From the NCBI RefSeq assembly GCF_927798095.1, contig NZ_CAKMMF010000005.1, positions 62,001 through 126,000 on the forward strand: a DNA stretch of 64,000 nucleotides, in the 5' to 3' direction. Each line of letters starts with the position of its first letter. Within the stretch, counting starts at the first letter, position 1. This document shows, piece by piece, positions 34,677 through 43,183 of the stretch. The notes under the pieces were generated by a model. That model did no database searches, was not told where the DNA came from, and saw only the letters and a program-made list of their open reading frames with translations. Position numbers and translations under genes: made by a program. Source of the DNA: Paenibacillus plantiphilus. Lineage in GTDB: Bacteria > Bacillota > Bacilli > Paenibacillales > Paenibacillaceae.

Positions 34677-35894
34677 TTAAGCCTCCTGAATGGTTTGTTT
34701 TGTAGTAGTAATCATTGCTTCTTTATTGTCCAGTACTCGGCTCCAGCCGGTTAAGAATACGGCTCCCAGAACCATCAGCGCGCCGATCCACGGGGTATGA
34801 ATGAGCCCGATTGAATCTGCGATGACACCGCCTAAGTAAGCCCCGATCGCGATACCGGCATTGAAGGCGGCGATATTGAGCGCGGAGGCGACGTCCACCG
34901 AGTTAGGTGTGAAACGCTCTGCAAGCATAACGACATACACCTGCAGGCCAGGTACATTCATGAATGCAAACAGACCCATGATAAAGATGGTGATCAGCCC
35001 GGCTGTTTTGTACGGAATGGCAAACGTTAGGGCGAGCAGCACCAAGGCTTGCACTGCAAACATATAGAATAGGGCGACAACAGGTCTGCGGTTCGCAGCT
35101 TTACCGCCGATCACATTGCCGATGGCAATCGCAATGCCGTAGAGGAGCAGGATAGCTGCTATCGTCCTCTCAGGGAACCCGGTTATATCATGCAGCAGCG
35201 GGGATAAATAAGTAAAGACAACGAAGGTCCCGCCGTATCCCAGAGCTGTTATTCCGAATGCGAGCAGCAATCTTCCGTTCGTAACAACTTTAAGCTGATT
35301 GCGAATCGTAGTTGAAGCTGCTTGGCGCAAGCCGGCAGGGACCAGCAGTCCATTTGCGATAAGAGCAATGATGCCGACAATTGCAATTGCGATAAAAGCT
35401 GCGCGCCAGCCCATCTGTTGACCAATGAGCGTTCCGATAGGTACTCCTGTGACAGTTGCGATCGTCAGCCCGGAGAACATGACGGCGATTGCGCTCGCTC
35501 TGCGGTTCGCTGGCACGAGATCGGCGGCCAGCGTTGAACCGATGGACATGAATATGCCGTGTGCGAAAGAGGAAATGACACGGGCTGCGAGCAGCACGCC
35601 AATTCCGCCGGCAGCAGCGGCAATGCCATTGCCGACAATAAATACAACCATAATCCAGAGCAGCAGCGTTTTGCGCGGAACTTTGGATGTCAGGGAGGTC
35701 AGAATAGGGGCTCCGAACATGACCCCGAGTGCATACAAAGTGACCGTCAAGCCAGCGGTTGTTACAGATATATGCAAGTCCTCCGCAATCAAGGGAAGCA
35801 GTCCTACGCTGATGAACTCCGTTGTTCCAATGGCAAAGGCGCTTATCGCTAGGGCAAGCAACGCCATCGTACTTCTTCTGTTATGTCCTACCAT
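34677..35894 (-). CDS. MFS transporter, DHA1 family
   Basis: 405 residues with about 12 spans. AIGTTEFISVGLLPLIAEDL is characteristic of the sugar-efflux/chloramphenicol-resistance (AraJ, YdhP, Cml) branch of DHA1. ATG 35894 follows AGGAGGAGG. It shares the 160-bp intergenic region with a divergent HxlR gene and leads an operon with the aldo/keto reductase. Likely an exporter of a small electrophile or drug. Confidence 0.9.
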   Translation of the reverse strand: MVGHNRRSTMALLALAISAFAIGTTEFISVGLLPLIAEDLHISVTTAGLTVTLYALGVMFGAPILTSLTSKVPRKTLLLWIMVVFIVGNGIAAAAGGIGVLLAARVISSFAHGIFMSIGSTLAADLVPANRRASAIAVMFSGLTIATVTGVPIGTLIGQQMGWRAAFIAIAIVGIIALIANGLLVPAGLRQAASTTIRNQLKVVTNGRLLLAFGITALGYGGTFVVFTYLSPLLHDITGFPERTIAAILLLYGIAIAIGNVIGGKAANRRPVVALFYMFAVQALVLLALTFAIPYKTAGLITIFIMGLFAFMNVPGLQVYVVMLAERFTPNSVDVASALNIAAFNAGIAIGAYLGGVIADSIGLIHTPWIGALMVLGAVFLTGWSRVLDNKEAMITTTKQTIQEA

Positions 35895-36054
35895 TTGCTT
35901 TCCTCCTCCTGAATGGAATCTTCGGCCGGCAAATGTTATTATAGGCTTCAATATCCGCGACGAACAGTACGTACTTATTAGTAACGCAGGCACCAAAAAG
36001 TACCCTAAGCTGCTGCACACCGCAAGAATGAACGGGATACGGAAGGAGAAGGCT

Positions 36055-36450
36055 ATGATAAAAAAGAAGTACAACATATCAGTGGAAGCAACCTTGGAGG
36101 TTATTGGCGGCAAATGGAAGTGCGTCATTCTATGCCATCTCATGCACGGTAAAAAACGAACAAGCGATTTAAAGCGTATTATGCCCGGGATCACGCAAAA
36201 AATGTTAACCCAACAGCTGCGGGAATTGGAAAAGGACGGCATCGTCAACCGGATTGTCCATAACCAAGTACCGCCAAAGGTGGAATACCAGCTCAGCGAA
36301 TATGGAGACAGCCTTCGAATTATTTTGAACTCCCTATGCTTATGGGGAGATAATCATATCATTAAAGAATATGGTTCCAAAAACGCCGTTTTGGAAGACA
36401 ATGTATTAAATAATCTTGAAGAAGAGAATGATGGCAGGGTGCGGTCCTAG
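36055..36450 (+). CDS. HxlR family transcription regulator
   Basis: 131 residues. The HxlR winged helix is complete: SVEATLEVIGGKWKCVILCH, KRIMPGITQKMLTQQLRELE, KDGIVNRIVHNQVPPKVEYQ and LSEYGDSL. Such regulators sense electrophiles, often through a Cys (here C in CVILCH). GGAAGGAGAAG supports the start. Divergent from the MFS-AKR operon, which it probably represses. Confidence 0.9.
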   Translation: MIKKKYNISVEATLEVIGGKWKCVILCHLMHGKKRTSDLKRIMPGITQKMLTQQLRELEKDGIVNRIVHNQVPPKVEYQLSEYGDSLRIILNSLCLWGDNHIIKEYGSKNAVLEDNVLNNLEEENDGRVRS

Positions 36451-36746
36451 CTGGATCGGCAGCTCCAATTGCCGCTTCGCAAGTCCCCAGAAACAGCAGC
36501 GCAGGGCTGGGCCGGGAACAATTGAGATTGCTCCCCATAAAAACAAGTTGTGCCGACGCTCCCTCTAATCCACGCCTCTACTCGCCAATGGTATGGTACA
36601 GAATTTGCAACATACTGGCACTACTCATCTGCACGGACCATTTTATTACACCTCTTTCGCGGCTCGCTTGCCGCAGCCGGAGACGATTGTTAGTACATAT
36701 CCCCGCCAGTAAGAAGTAAGCCTCTCTAGCCTTTGCTAGTATCCCC

Positions 36747-36931
36747 GTTGCTGCAAAAATACATGTGATTGGGCTAGAAAGCGCTATTTCAAAGCCATCA
36801 CCTGCAAAAGTACATCAATATAGCAGAAAAATTCCGTATACGAGGTGTCATAGTAATATTTGATGTATTATCGCAGTTACTCCGGCTGAGAGCGGCTGTT
36901 TTTGATTCTGTAGATGTATTTTTGCAGCAAC
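36747..36931. repeat. Inverted intergenic element, 185 bp
   Basis: GTTGCTGCAAAAATACAT (36747-36764) is inverted perfectly at 36914-36931. Inside are two related copies, CCTGCAAAAGTACATCAAT (near 36802) and the reverse ATTTGATGTATTATCGCAG (near 36858). All four arms share one motif. No coding frame within. The rest of the long gap (36451-36746 and 36932-37122) shows nothing I can support. Confidence 0.75.
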
Positions 36932-37122
36932 GAGCAATGAGTACTGCTGTGTAAACTAGTAAAGAGCACTGAGCAACGAGCATATCTAATCGCGGAATTT
37001 AGGGTAGGATGCGGCTCGTTTCTGAGAAGGTTCGCACAAATAATCAAACAACAGCTTCCAATATCCGTTAGAATCAGTGTATTAGCTGTTCAATATACGA
37101 TTGAGACAAAGGATTGTAGATA

Positions 37123-37998
37123 ATGAACTATTACAGAAGCATTCAGAATGCGATAACCTTTATCGAGAAGAATCTTAACGAAGAGCTGAGAATAACCGAG
37201 GTTGCTGCGGCAGCCTGCTTCTCAGCCTTTCATTTTCAGCGCGTGTTCCAAGCGATTTCGGGCTTTACCGTTCAAGAATATATTCGAAAGCGGCGATTGT
37301 CGGAGTCTGTTCGGCTGCTGGAGACGACAGCAATGAGCGTGCTGGAGGTTGCTGTTGCTTCACAATATAGCTCGCAGGAGGCGTATACACGAGCCTTCGA
37401 AGGTTATTTTGGCGTGACGCCGGGCAAGTATCGGAAGATAAAGGGAGACGCGAGCTTGAGCTTGCAGGCGCCTATCAATTTTATCGATTATCAAGCGAGC
37501 AAGAAGGGGGATCTGGATATGAAAAAGCCCGTTTTCGTCCCATTGGACACAGTGAAGATTATCGGCTATCCGTACAAGACAAGCTTGAATAATGACCGCC
37601 ATTATCATGAAATTCCGAGTTTCTATCGGGAGTTTGGAGAAAAGGAAAGATTCATGCGAATCCCCAATAAGCTGGCGCCAGGCATGTCCTATGGCATCTC
37701 CTGCAGCTTTCAGGATAATGGAGATTTTTCATTCCTTATAGGTGAAGAGGTGCAGCAGTTTGAAGAGAAGCTGGAGGATGGGCTTGTGAATTTCGAGATA
37801 CCAGCGGGACAGTATGCGGAGTTTGAAGCCAATGGACCTGCGGGGTTCGTTCAGGAGGTTAGAAATTTCATCTATGGCACATGGCTCCCGAATTCCAATT
37901 ATGAGCGGAAGGAAGGGCCGGATTTCGAGGTGACTGATGTTATCCATTCTACTTTTCCAGATGACCTAAGGATCAAAATCTATATCCCCCTCAAGTAA
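37123..37998 (+). CDS. AraC family regulator with GyrI-like effector domain
   Basis: 291 residues. The first 105 are the double helix-turn-helix (LRITEVAAAACFSAFHFQRV, RRLSESVRLLETT, VASQYSSQEAYTRAFEGYFG). From near 130 to the end lies a GyrI-like drug-binding domain (KKPVFVPLDTVKIIGYPYKT, AGQYAEFEANGPAGFVQEVR). This architecture senses hydrophobic drugs, as in Rob/SoxS-related BmrR-like proteins. Target genes are not adjacent. Confidence 0.9.
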   Translation: MNYYRSIQNAITFIEKNLNEELRITEVAAAACFSAFHFQRVFQAISGFTVQEYIRKRRLSESVRLLETTAMSVLEVAVASQYSSQEAYTRAFEGYFGVTPGKYRKIKGDASLSLQAPINFIDYQASKKGDLDMKKPVFVPLDTVKIIGYPYKTSLNNDRHYHEIPSFYREFGEKERFMRIPNKLAPGMSYGISCSFQDNGDFSFLIGEEVQQFEEKLEDGLVNFEIPAGQYAEFEANGPAGFVQEVRNFIYGTWLPNSNYERKEGPDFEVTDVIHSTFPDDLRIKIYIPLK

Positions 37999-38043
37999 GT
38001 AGAGCGAGGTGCATCGCATACCAAAGTGTCGTGTGACGAGTAC

Positions 38044-38136
38044 GCCGTATGCGCCAATAACGACGCAAGCACCAAGAGCGCCGTATGCGCCAATAACGAC
38101 GCAAGCACCAAGAGTGCCGTATGCGCTAAGAGCGCT
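38044..38136. repeat. Tandem array, 36-bp unit, 2.5 copies
   Basis: Unit starts at 38044, 38080 and 38116: GCCGTATGCGCCAATAACGA then CGCAAGCACCAAGAGC. The array lies between the AraC gene and the hairpin at 38146. Its length, a multiple of three, gives a 12-residue repeat in one frame, but no convincing gene. Confidence 0.85.
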
Positions 38137-38145
38137 GAGCATGAC

Positions 38146-38186
38146 AAAGGCCGAGATTCTTCTTCTAGCGAGAAGACTCGGCCTTT
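38146..38186 (+). terminator. Terminator after the AraC-GyrI gene
   Basis: AAAGGCCGAG pairs with CTCGGCCTTT, with inner TTCTT/AGAA pairing, then ATTGTTG. About 150 bp downstream of the stop codon. Confidence 0.7.
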
Positions 38187-38311
38187 ATTGTTGTAGCATA
38201 GCAGCTAGTTGTATAGACAATTGAAGCATTCATATTCATTTCGCAACCTCCTAGTTAGGTAAAATGTCGGGAAACTCGCTCGCAAGGCCGCAGTTCATTC
38301 TATGCGTGCGA

Positions 38312-38494
38312 TTAGTTGTAGTAGTTCTGCAGCAAGCGTTGCGTTTCGGCAGCATGGTCGGTTGGTTCATGAATGCCGTTCTTAATCCAGCATTCCGTGC
38401 AAGCCTTTTCCGTTGTGCACTGGTCGGCATTCTCGCAAGTGTAGCAGAATTGAAGCAGGTTCCTTGTTACTGTGTTGGTGGTAGTGGCTGTCAT
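38312..38494 (-). CDS. Cysteine-rich small protein, 60 aa (FNR-type promoter)
   Basis: MTATTTNTVTRNLLQFCYTC begins the protein; Cys at 17, 20, 26, 32 and 35 are spaced CxxC-x5-C-x5-CxxC, which suggests a zinc or iron-sulfur site. The last 20 residues are polar (EPTDHAAETQRLLQNYYN). AAAGGAG is nine bases before the ATG. A near-ideal FNR box and a -10 element lie at exactly the activating distance. No family recognised. I infer an oxygen-limited or nitrate-linked role from the promoter only. Confidence 0.7.
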   Translation of the reverse strand: MTATTTNTVTRNLLQFCYTCENADQCTTEKACTECWIKNGIHEPTDHAAETQRLLQNYYN

Positions 38495-38521
38495 GACGAT
38501 CATCTCCTTTGATCTTTCCTA

Positions 38522-38571
38522 TGAGTTAACTGTAACATGTTGGGCCGAGAATGCATGTGATTTTTATCACA
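38522..38571 (-). promoter_or_regulatory. FNR/Crp-type activator site with -10
   Basis: TGTGATTTTTATCACA at 38556-38571 is a perfect TGTGA-N6-TCACA palindrome. On the minus strand a TACAGT (-10) lies at 38534-38529, so the box is centred 41.5 bp upstream of the predicted start at 38522, the class II position used by B. subtilis Fnr at narK and arfM. The plus-strand side has a poor -10. Confidence 0.7.
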
Positions 38572-38673
38572 TAATTGTCGTTGGAGGGAGTGGATTTTTT
38601 TATGGTAGAAGCAACCATTTATGAATAATTACGTCTACTTATGTAGTGGTTCTAAAAATAAGGCGGGGTCAGA

Positions 38674-40128
38674 ATGGAACAAGGAAGATCGATAAAGGTT
38701 TGGATAAGAGGCATGTGTACCAGAGGGCTCGTCTATTTGCTCATCGCGCTCGCGCTGGCAGCAGCATCCGGCTGTGAAGCTGAGAAGTCGAACGATGATC
38801 ATGCCGCGAATTCTGCTGTGGAACCGGCATCGGGCAATGGCAGGAAGGCGGACAATCCACCAAGCGGTGATACTGAGCGGGCTCCAAGCGATCAAGCAGC
38901 AGCAACGGCTGCGCCAGAAACCGCCACTTCAAACGGAGATCCGTCAGCTGCTGCAGCTCCAGTGTACACAGATGAGGAATATGCAGCGCTTATAGCGAGC
39001 CAGTTCAATAAGGTTCATCAGCTCGATAAGGCTGGGGAGGGGGAGTACTTCTACGAGCTGGCGGTGCTGGGAGAGAATGAAGTGGTATATGGCATGGACA
39101 ATGGGGACGGATTCGAATTGGTCCAGCATGATTTTCGAACTGGGAAGACCCGTTCTATCATCTCGCTTAAGGGCGAGCTGATTTCGTTGACATTCTCCCC
39201 GGAGCGGCAGATGCTCGACATTTCGTATAGTCTGAATGATGCGTGGAAGTTTAAAGCATGGTCCTTTTCTGCTGGGGAATTGAAGGGCAATCTGAGAACC
39301 GTATTGGCGGAGAATGAGAAATGGTCATTAGTTCGATCTGACAAAGGGGGAGGCATATGGGGCGTGGCTCGTGACGGCTCTGGGAAATTTAAGCTGACAG
39401 ATAATGCGCTTGATCATTCTCCATGGTGGATACCGGGTACGAATCAGTTTGTGTTTCTTGCCCATACGAACCGCAAGATTAATGATGGATCGGGCTATGA
39501 ATATGCGCTAATCCTTTATGATATGGATACACGCAAGTGGAAGGAGCTTTCATTCGATAAGGGACCATGGAAGATACTGGGCTGGATGGAGCCTGGAAAA
39601 AAGCTGCTCGTCGACCATGCCTTTAACGAAGGGGTTGACCTTAACTACACAGAGCCCTATATAGTGGATTTGGAACTAATCGAGGAATATCCGTTGTTCT
39701 CAGCAGGTATGGATGCTTACGATCTGGCGTTTAATGCATCATCTCGATCTTTCGCTGTTACTATTTCGGGCTACCTGGCTTTCTATGACCAGAAGGGAGA
39801 CATTCATTCGTTAGAGCCTTGGCTCGTATATTCGTCTGAACAGTTGGGCAGTCCTTTCACCTATTCGCCCGATGGCAAGCGAGGCGCCTATTTGGTTAAG
39901 GCTGCTCCGACCAGCGATGGCGCTTCTGGCGCACTTGGGCGTCTTGTTATAACGGATGCTTACGGCAGAGAGCCGATGGTGCTGCATGATTATAATCTGC
40001 CTGTCATATCCTTCGAGTGGTCGCCTGATGGGAAGGCGATAGCATGCTTTATCCAAAATAGCCACGGCAGCTTCATTGTTATGAAGGAGCTGGAGTCGCT
40101 CGGAGGAACGAGTGGACGCGGCAATTAG
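38674..40128 (+). CDS. Lipoprotein with TolB-like beta-propeller
   Basis: 484 residues. After the signal segment the lipobox is AASGC (Cys near 34), then a low-complexity, Ala/Pro/Asp-rich linker (35-105). From 110 onward beta-propeller blades repeat the SPDG motif: LISLTFSPERQMLDISYS, PFTYSPDGKRGAYLV and ISFEWSPDGKAIACF. The protein is extracytoplasmic and probably binds or senses a ligand. AAGGCGGGG precedes the ATG. A strong terminator follows. Confidence 0.8.
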   Translation: MEQGRSIKVWIRGMCTRGLVYLLIALALAAASGCEAEKSNDDHAANSAVEPASGNGRKADNPPSGDTERAPSDQAAATAAPETATSNGDPSAAAAPVYTDEEYAALIASQFNKVHQLDKAGEGEYFYELAVLGENEVVYGMDNGDGFELVQHDFRTGKTRSIISLKGELISLTFSPERQMLDISYSLNDAWKFKAWSFSAGELKGNLRTVLAENEKWSLVRSDKGGGIWGVARDGSGKFKLTDNALDHSPWWIPGTNQFVFLAHTNRKINDGSGYEYALILYDMDTRKWKELSFDKGPWKILGWMEPGKKLLVDHAFNEGVDLNYTEPYIVDLELIEEYPLFSAGMDAYDLAFNASSRSFAVTISGYLAFYDQKGDIHSLEPWLVYSSEQLGSPFTYSPDGKRGAYLVKAAPTSDGASGALGRLVITDAYGREPMVLHDYNLPVISFEWSPDGKAIACFIQNSHGSFIVMKELESLGGTSGRGN

Positions 40129-40158
40129 TGTGTGTTGACCGACCTCGTGTAATTAAAG

Positions 40159-40201
40159 AAAGGCCCCTATCCCTGGGACATGCTCTGGGATAGGGGCCTT
40201 T
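40159..40201. terminator. Strong terminator between convergent genes
   Basis: AAAGGCCCCTATCC and GGATAGGGGCCTTT form a perfect 14-bp stem followed by T's. It follows the propeller lipoprotein gene and can also act on the minus strand. Confidence 0.85.
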
Positions 40202-40295
40202 TGTGCGCTTCAAGCGTGCGGTGTGGCGCTGCATGACGACAGCGATGGACCCGATCCGATAAACATGGCGGTCAGGAAACGCCATCCTTTTAACA

Positions 40296-41216
40296 TTATT
40301 TTATGGTGAATACCTTGCCAGCGGTTGTCATATAGACGAGCGAGCCGTTCAATTGCCCCAGATACTGGTCGGTATTGCCGAGCTTGGAGACGGTTTTCTT
40401 CTGGCTGCCGTCCCGTTTGACTTTTGTCAGTGAAACAGCAGTGGTTATGCCATTCTTGTCCACAGTGGCTTCTTCATAATAGAACCATTGATTGAGGAAG
40501 CCGACAGGACGGATGGAAACCTTCGATGAGAGGGTTGTTTTATTCTTGCCGCTGACATCGATCAAGTAGCCTTTGCCCGCGGTTTCTCGTTCGCTGTAAT
40601 ATAGAACGCCGTCGTACAGCTTGTATCCATCATAGGGATCGACTTCCTTCGCGGATATTGCCGTCTTGCCGCTGCCGTCCAGCTTAGCACGGTACAAGCG
40701 GGAGTCTCCTTTCGTATCTACGTAGAGGAAAGTTCCATTCGTTACAATATAGGACCAGTGCTCCAGCTTGCCCTTCACAATCTTCGAGCCTGTTCCATCC
40801 AGATTCATAGAGCGCAGCTTGACGCCGTTTTCATCAAACGTGCTGTAATAGATTTTTTTGCCGTCGATGAAGAACCGCGAATACACTTTGTTGTCTTTGG
40901 TAATTTCGGTTAATTTGCTTCCGTCCTTCTTCATTCGAACGATATTCCCAGAGTCGATATCTGAGCCTGGGTCCTGCTTCAAGAAATATACCCAATCCCC
41001 TGTAACGGCAAGAGAGGAAGCCGCACCTTTGTAAAGCTGCTTGGACGTATTGTTCTTGCCAGTGATGGTTGTAGCGTTGACGCCGATTCCGCCGTTTGCC
41101 TTGATCTCGCCAACCCAGATGAGTATGCTGCTCTTGGCTGCTGCTGCGGCCATCGTCGGGATGCTGCCGAGAAGCAGAACAAGCGCCATCAGCGATAATA
41201 GTAATGATTTTTTCAT
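40296..41216 (-). CDS. Secreted DUF5050-like beta-propeller protein
   Basis: 306 residues. A signal peptide (MKKSLLLSLMALVLLLGSIP, cleavage near AAAAA) is followed by repeated blades: WVYFLKQDPGSDIDSGNIVR, KKIYYSTFDENGVKLRSM, GVLYYSERETAGKGYLID and QWFYYEEATVDKNG. This matches the DUF5050 propeller found in Paenibacillus surface proteins. GCGAGGATTCCC precedes the ATG. Ligand unknown. Confidence 0.8.
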   Translation of the reverse strand: MKKSLLLSLMALVLLLGSIPTMAAAAAKSSILIWVGEIKANGGIGVNATTITGKNNTSKQLYKGAASSLAVTGDWVYFLKQDPGSDIDSGNIVRMKKDGSKLTEITKDNKVYSRFFIDGKKIYYSTFDENGVKLRSMNLDGTGSKIVKGKLEHWSYIVTNGTFLYVDTKGDSRLYRAKLDGSGKTAISAKEVDPYDGYKLYDGVLYYSERETAGKGYLIDVSGKNKTTLSSKVSIRPVGFLNQWFYYEEATVDKNGITTAVSLTKVKRDGSQKKTVSKLGNTDQYLGQLNGSLVYMTTAGKVFTIK

Positions 41217-41385
41217 GGGAATCCTCGCTTTATCATTTTTTTGCAATCATGAATTATATAATAAAGAAATATTTGGAATATATCAACCTGATTTCATAGT
41301 AATAGATTCTATGCCGTCGCCGGACCTTGCCGGATAACCAATTTCATTCCATAGGCAAGGGGGACTAAATTTGATAAACTCTTAT

Positions 41386-41400
41386 TGAAAATAATTATCA
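41386..41400 (+). promoter_or_regulatory. Fur box upstream of the siderophore regulator
   Basis: TGAAAATAATTATCA differs at one base from the 7-1-7 Fur site TGATAAT-N-ATTATCA, 25 bp before the regulator's start codon. It sits in the promoter region, as expected for Fur repression under iron sufficiency. Confidence 0.8.
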
Positions 41401-41425
41401 ATATCAATTAGAGGTGGTTGACGCG

Positions 41426-43099
41426 ATGACTTTGAAGTCCAAATCCAATCCTCCCTTACATAAAGAATACCAGGAGCCGCTGGAGCTAGACCGGCTAACG
41501 GCAAGATTATGCGATATTGAGATCATGTCGGGCAGAGGCGGCTTTCAGCTGGACCAGCAGCTGACGATTCCTCATGCGTTCATTATTTTGCTGAACGGAG
41601 AAGGGGTGCTGAAGCGGGATGCCGCAGCATGTCCGATGCGAGCGGATACGGTATATGTCTGTCCGCCGGAGAGTACGTTCGGATTCGAAGGGGGGACGAA
41701 CGGTGAGATCTCCATTGCCGTCATTCGGTTCTATCTGTACCAGGAATCCAGCCGAAGCAGGAAACGGCTGGATGCTGTTGATCCGGCGGGGCTGCTGCCC
41801 TACAACGATGGCATCATGATCGCTCCGGCGGGTCGATTGAATGCGCTTTGCCGATCGATGAAGGAGCATAGCTGCAGCAGCGACAGGCTCGTGCAATGGC
41901 GGGCGCAGCTTGACTATCAGGAGCTGCTCTATGAGACATTGGCCGCAGCCCGCAGGCAGCCTGCGGAGGATACGCGCCATTCGCTGGAGCGGGCGAAGCG
42001 CTATATGGAGGAGCACTCCAGTGAAGAGCTGACGATTGAAAGGCTGGCGGGCATCGCGGAGCTCAGCCCGAAGTATTTTGTCGATCTGTTTAAGAAAACG
42101 TACGGCGTCAGTGCGCTGGATCATTTGACCCATCTGCGGATCAATAAGGCCAAGCAGCTTATGCTGCGCTCCGGGCTGCTGCTGCGGGATATTGCCCATG
42201 AGGTGGGCTACGAGGATGAGTTTTATTTCAGCCGAAAGTTTAGAAAGACGGTGGGGATGTCGCCAACGGCATTCATTAAGAAGCGCCGACATCGCATTGC
42301 CGTATATGGCTCGGCTTCGTTAATCGGATATTTGATGCCGCTTGGAGTGATTCCATATGCTGCCCCGCTTCATCCGAAATGGTCGGGCTATTACTTTGAT
42401 CAGCTTGGCGCGGACATCCCCGTTCATCTGGATGCTTACCGCCAGAATCATAATAAAGCCTCGAATCTGGATAAGCTGGCAGCTGTTGAGCCAGAGCTGA
42501 TCATATGCCCGCCGGGGCTGGACCAGTGGGAGAAGGAGCGCTTGGCCGGCATGGAGGCATCGGTGTATGAGATGCCTGATGATCATGCGGGCTGGCGAAG
42601 GAAGCTGCTTGCTGTCGCCGAGCTGCTGGGCGAGGGGGCTGAGGCTGAGCGATGGGTGGCTGCGTATGAGCGGAATGCCGAGCTTGCCCGCAAGCATATT
42701 GAAGCAGGAGAGAAGCCCGCGACAGTGCTGACGCTGCGGCTATTGAAGAACCAGTTCTTCGTGCATTGCAGCCGCAGCATGTCAGATGTGCTCTATGACG
42801 GGCTGGGACTGCGGTCGCCACTCGCAAGCTGCGAACAGGCTCCATTCGATCACCCCATTACGCTTGCGCAATTAGATGAAGTCAGCGCCGATCATATTCT
42901 GCTGCTCATCTGCAAGGAGTCCGAGACGCTTGAGGGGTGGAGCAAGCTGCAGCAGTCTCCGCAGTGGCTTTCCCTGCGGGCAGTTCGCGAGAACAGGCTG
43001 CAATTGATTGCCTCCGAGCCATGGCGCGAATACTCGCCTATCGCGCTCGAACGAATGCTGGATATTGCACGCGATCTTTTTTCAGGAAATCGTCCATAA
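41426..43099 (+). CDS. AraC-type regulator fused to siderophore-binding domain (Btr-like)
   Basis: 557 residues. Residues 1-170 form a sensory N-domain, 185-285 the AraC helix-turn-helix (SSEELTIERLAGIAELSPKY, GLLLRDIAHEVGYEDEFYFS and RKFRKTVGMSP) and 290-555 a periplasmic-binding-protein-like domain (YGSASLIGYLMPLGVIPYAA, AVEPELIICPPGLDQW). This architecture is that of B. subtilis Btr, which activates feuABC-ybbA on binding ferric bacillibactin. It is directly upstream of the matching transport genes. GAGGTGG precedes ATG 41426. Confidence 0.9.
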   Translation: MTLKSKSNPPLHKEYQEPLELDRLTARLCDIEIMSGRGGFQLDQQLTIPHAFIILLNGEGVLKRDAAACPMRADTVYVCPPESTFGFEGGTNGEISIAVIRFYLYQESSRSRKRLDAVDPAGLLPYNDGIMIAPAGRLNALCRSMKEHSCSSDRLVQWRAQLDYQELLYETLAAARRQPAEDTRHSLERAKRYMEEHSSEELTIERLAGIAELSPKYFVDLFKKTYGVSALDHLTHLRINKAKQLMLRSGLLLRDIAHEVGYEDEFYFSRKFRKTVGMSPTAFIKKRRHRIAVYGSASLIGYLMPLGVIPYAAPLHPKWSGYYFDQLGADIPVHLDAYRQNHNKASNLDKLAAVEPELIICPPGLDQWEKERLAGMEASVYEMPDDHAGWRRKLLAVAELLGEGAEAERWVAAYERNAELARKHIEAGEKPATVLTLRLLKNQFFVHCSRSMSDVLYDGLGLRSPLASCEQAPFDHPITLAQLDEVSADHILLLICKESETLEGWSKLQQSPQWLSLRAVRENRLQLIASEPWREYSPIALERMLDIARDLFSGNRP

Positions 43100-43149
43100 C
43101 TTTTCTGGATTTTGTCCATGGTCGAGGGAGGCTCTATCCGCTATCATCA

Positions 43150-43172
43150 ATAATGAGATTCATTCTCAATTA
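43150..43172 (+). promoter_or_regulatory. Fur box upstream of the siderophore-binding lipoprotein gene
   Basis: ATAATGAGATTCATTCTCAA around TGAGATTCATTCTCA is a Fur-like palindrome, 12 bp before the next start. A second Fur site here means the transport genes can be controlled on their own. Confidence 0.75.
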
Positions 43173-43183
43173 GAGGGGCAGTC

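Noticed and set aside
38044-38136. CRISPR array
   Set aside because: The units here and at 5941, 22126 and 51703 are contiguous without unique spacers, and no cas gene is present.
38009-38224. 71-codon frame with a 12-residue repeat
   Set aside because: It is created by the 36-bp DNA repeat and runs through the terminator hairpin at 38146.
38556-38674. FNR box acting on the plus-strand lipoprotein gene
   Set aside because: The plus side has no acceptable -10 at the needed distance, while the minus side has one at exactly -41.5.
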